This document shows, in pieces, positions 57,928 through 64,000 of a stretch of 64,000 nucleotides of DNA; within the stretch, counting starts at the first letter, position 1; every line of letters starts with the position of its first letter. The notes under the pieces are model-generated. The model was given only the letters and a program-made list of their open reading frames with translations. It did not search any database and had not been told where the DNA came from. The stretch comes from JAMDEO01 sp963775295 (GTDB taxonomy: Bacteria > Actinomycetota > Thermoleophilia > RBG-16-64-13): positions 2,046,001 through 2,110,000 of the forward strand of contig CAVZIK010000006.1 in assembly GCA_963775295.1 (NCBI GenBank), written 5' to 3'. The position numbers and the translations under genes are program-made.

Positions 57928-60900
57928 TGACTGAGACCGTGCGTCAGGTCTTTTCTTCCCGGCGACCCATTGACCGGGAGATCGAGAAGGTCATCGACTA
58001 CTACGCGCAGGACGACGACCGACTAGCTCGAGAGGTGTCCGAGTACGAAGTCACTGACAACATCGAGACCTGTTTTCGGAAGTTCCTCGATGTCTACGAT
58101 CAGGGCGTCCGCGGAGGCGAGGTGACCGCCGCAGGGATTTGGGTTTCCGGCTTCTACGGTAGCGGCAAGAGCTCGTTCACCAAGTACCTGGCAGCGTCGT
58201 TGGACGCAACGCGCACCGTCAATGGCAAACCCTTCCTTGATCTTCTCTGCGACCGGTTCGTGAAGCAGGAGATTCCGGCTGCCCTGCGGACAGCCGCCAA
58301 GCAGCACCCTGCTGCCGTGGTTCTTCTCGATCTGGGTTCAGAGCAGCTTGCCGAGAGCGCCGCCGTACCGGTCTCAAAGGTGCTCTATTGGAAGGTTCTG
58401 CAATGGGCTGGGTATTCGAAGGAGAGAAAGACCGCTCGGCTCGAGTTCAAGCTCGACGCTCTGGGGCGTTACGAGACCTTCAAGGAGAAGTACCGGCAGC
58501 GCTACGGCGGAGAGTGGGAGGATATCCACAACGACCCGCTACTCGCTGTCGCTCGCGCGGCCGAGATCGTTCCCGAGGTGATTCCAGAGGACTTCCCCAC
58601 TGCCCAGGCGTTCCGAGAACTTCGTTTTGACGAAGCCCGGGACGCGCGAGATCTGGCGCGGGAGATGATCGAGCTCTGCAGGCGGAAGACCGGGCGCGAC
58701 AACATTGTCTTTCTCATCGACGAGGCGGGTCAGTACGTCGCTCCGCGAGGTGAGCTAATACTCAATCTTGACGGCCTGGCTCGAAACCTCAAAGAGCTGG
58801 GCCGGGGGAAGGTTTGGATCGTAGCCACCGGTCAGCAGACTCTGAGCGAGATCGTCGAGAAGGCAGCTCACAACTCACAGGAGCTGAACAAGCTACGTGA
58901 TCGTTTCCCCATATCCATATCGCTGGATGCCAGTGACATTCGAGAGATCACGTATCGCCGGCTGCTGGACAAATCAGATGAAGGTCGGGAGGCGCTCGCC
59001 GACCTCTTCAAGCAGAGCGGCCAGTCGACTCTGACCCATACCCGACTGGTAGGGACGGCCCTGTTCAAGGGTGATCCGGACCCGGAGACCTTTGTCCGTC
59101 TCTACCCCTTCCTACCGCAGCACTTCGATCTGCTGCTGGAACTGATTCGCACTCTTGCCCGCTCGACCGGCGGCATCGGTCTCCGGTCGGCGATTAGGGT
59201 CATTCAGGACGTGCTGGTTGACAAGAGCAACGTCTTGCGGCCGGGCGCAACCAAACTGGCTGACCGCAAGATCGGATCGCTTGCATGTGTGGATGACTTC
59301 TACGACACTCTGCTGGCCGATATCGGCAAGGTGTTGCCCCACGTCAAGGACGGAGTGGACAAGGTCGAGAAGGTCTTTGGACCTGGTTCTGTCGAGCTGA
59401 GGGTGGCTAAGGCTGTGGCCGCTCTCCAACCGGTAGAGGGTTTCCCACGAACTGCCGAGAACATCGCCGCGCTCCTCTACGGAGAGCTTGGCTCCCCGAC
59501 CCTTCTAGATCAAGTTCGTGAGGCCCTGCGCAAACTGGTCGAAGACAGCGAGTGCGGCGTCATCGAGGATCCGGTAGCAGGCGGGTACGTGTTCCTCAGT
59601 GACGCTGTGAAGCCGATTCGGGACAAGCGGTCGTCATACATTCCCACCTCGGGTGAATGCGTGCGCGCCAGACTCGACGTCCTTAAGCGAGGCATCCCCG
59701 AGCACCCGCTCTTCGAGATGCAGCCTTCCGCGAGACTTGAGAATCTCAAGGAAGTTAAGGCTTCGGTCAAGCTTGGAAAGGCCGTTGTGACCGGGGGAAC
59801 GGAAGCCGTAGAGCTGCGTCTCGAGTTCGTCGACCCGACCTTGCACGATGCGAAGCGCGCGGAGCTTCTGGTGTCAACCAACAGCATGGTGGAGCTGAAG
59901 AACACCGTCGTGCTTCTGACAAGGGAAGAATCGAAGATTGATGATCTCCTCGTCGAGATAGTCCGGTCGGAGAAGATACTGGGCGATGTCGACGAGAGAA
60001 CGGCCGATCATGACGTTGCCCAGTACTTGAGGGCTGAGCGGCGGGCGACGGAGCGAAGCCGCGAGGATGTCGCTGTTGCGTTGGAGAAAGCTCTACTTGA
60101 TGGTGTCTTCGTGTTTCGCGGCAAACCCACCCCGGTCCGGGAGGCCGGGTCGAGTCTGGACATAGCGGTGCGCAGGATCCTTGGAGACGCGGCAAAGGAA
60201 GTCTTCCCGCACTTTCGTCTCGCCGCAGTCCACCCAAGTACGGACGCGGCTGCAAAGTTCCTCGGGGTCGATCGCCTTGATCGAATCACGAAGGAACTGG
60301 ACCCTCTGGGTCTGGTCGTGAAGACCGGGGGCTCGCCTCGAGTCGACAAGTCGACCGCTGTACTCGCAGAGGTTATGCGGGTGTTCAAGGATAAGGTCGA
60401 AGAGTCGGGATCCGGGCGAGTGCAGGGTTCTCATCTCCAAGACGTGTTTTCCGGGCCCCCCTACGGGTGGACGAAGGACTGTGTGAGGTACCTCTTTGCG
60501 GCGCTGTTGAGAGCGGGCGATATCGAATTCCAGGTCCCCGGGGTGGAAGGGCCGGTCAGGACCGCCGGTCCGCAGGGCGTTGAGGCTGTGAAGAGCAGTG
60601 TCTCATTCAATCATATCGGGCTATCGCTCAGAGAAGCCGTGGTCCCGCCGGAAGCTCTGGACCGGGCCGCTCGCAGGCTTGAGGATCTCTTCGGTGAAGA
60701 TGTACTACCTCTTGAAGACAACATCAGCCGAGCGGTGAGGCGCCACGTTCCCGACCTGACGGAAAAACTGGGAACGCTGCCGGACCGACTCCGCCTATTG
60801 GGTCTCGCGGGCGAGGATCGAGCCAGGCGGGTCCTCTCTGACGCTTCGAACCTTATCAAAGGGGATGCTGGCTCTGCAGCCGCGATTTTGGGGGCCGCGG

Positions 60901-61609
60901 ATTGTTCCCTTCCGCTGGAGTTTCGCTGGGCAACCGCCGTTGTCGATACGCTCGCTGAGGGGGCAGAAGCGGAAGTCCGGAGGACCCGGTCGCTTCTTGG
61001 CTCATTGGCCGATTTGGAGCGCCTGTTCCCGGGCTCCGTCGGACGGATCATGGGGCAAGAGGATAAGACACAACTACAGGAGATTCTCTCTTCTGAGCGC
61101 TTCCATGAGCAACTGCCCGACTTGCGCTCGATAGTCCGTGACGCGCTGAACCAGGCCGATACTCGATATCAGGTGACCTGGGAAGAGTACAGAGGACAAC
61201 TCAGGGCGAGTTTGGACCAGCTTGAGTCCGGGGCGGACTGGGTCAGGCTAACGGATGAGGATCGAGCGGAGCTGGCCGCCAAGCTCGACATGCCCCAAGA
61301 GCTTCCTCCGGTGGCGGAGGATGACGATACTGTCGATCTTCTGCTCACGCTCACGGTCCGTCAGAATGGCCTGCAGGGACTCCTGATGGACCTAAAGCGA
61401 GAGGTTTTCACACGGCTGCCTCCGCCGCCGGCGCCGACGCCTGGGCAACCGGGGCCGCCGGTTGAGGAAGAGCGAGTGGTCGTGAGCGAGCTGGTCCGTC
61501 CCGTAGTCCTTAACTCGGTGGATGAGCTTGATACGTGGCTCCAGTCGGTCCGCGACCGACTGGCCGAGATCATCGCCAAGAACAAGCGCGTCCACATCGT
61601 AGACAAAGC

Positions 61610-61613
<4 letters not shown>
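57927..61613 (+). CDS. brxC: BREX system P-loop protein BrxC
   Basis: A 1228-residue ATPase, the usual size for BrxC/PglY. The N-terminus carries VFSSRRPIDREIEKVIDYY. Walker A is GFYGSGKSSFTKYL (about 74-87); Walker B is IVFLIDEAGQY (about 259-269). GRGKVWIVATGQQTL resembles sensor 1 and RFPISISLDASDIREITYRRLL follows. The remaining 800 residues are largely helical with coiled-coil segments and a Pro-rich stretch (PPPPAPTPGQPGPP) near the end. BrxC is thought to act as an ATP-driven switch in BREX methylation and defence. It overlaps pglX by four bases (GTGA). Confidence 0.93.

Positions 61614-64000
<2,387 letters not shown>

Overview
The window is about 64 kb of GC-rich, densely packed bacterial chromosome. 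Three traits point to a Gram-positive (monoderm) bacterium, most likely a deep-branching member of the Actinomycetota. They are a CarD-type RNA polymerase regulator, cell-wall-binding (CWB2) repeats with Thr-rich linkers, and a DUF501 domain joined to an exopolyphosphatase. Genes often overlap by 1-4 bases and use GTG or TTG starts. The assignment to a phylum is an inference from gene content.

Left part (1-26.9 kb). The end of mfd is followed by a lipoprotein PPIase, mazG, eno, a DivIC/FtsB-like division protein, a polysaccharide deacetylase and a DUF501-Ppx protein. Next come tRNA-Leu, glnS with tRNA-Gln beside it, and a secreted CWB2/beta-helix protein on the minus strand. A variable-looking stretch (12.6-24.9 kb) holds a TetR repressor with twin operators and a minus-strand AsnC regulator, amino-acid permease, metallophosphoesterase and nucleotidyltransferase group. 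It also holds a GNAT, a SagB-like oxidoreductase, an MFS transporter, a DUF5658 protein, a GGDEF/HD-GYP protein, a ferredoxin and an AcuC-like deacetylase.

Middle part (25.0-53.8 kb). This is a long, all-plus-strand housekeeping block: tilS-hpt-ftsH-folE-folP-folB-folK/nadA-nadB-nadC-coaX-dusB-greA-lysS, then mcsA-mcsB-clpC-radA-disA-carD-yacL-ispD-ispF-gltX-cysS-rlmB-yacP-sigH. It parallels the order around tilS...sigH in Bacillus subtilis. It covers tRNA modification and charging, folate, NAD and isoprenoid synthesis, proteolysis, c-di-AMP and stress transcription. Three oddities stand out. The McsB homologue appears to have lost its catalytic residues, ctsR is absent, and folK reads in frame into nadA.

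Right part (54.0-64 kb). A tRNA-Thr gene is followed by a P4-type tyrosine integrase and then, in one tight operon, brxE-brxA-brxB-brxC-pglX; pglX runs off the right edge. This is the left end of a genomic island carrying a BREX anti-phage system with the gene order of type 6, inserted at tRNA-Thr just after sigH. Its remaining genes (expected pglZ, brxD, brxHI) and right attachment site lie outside the window.
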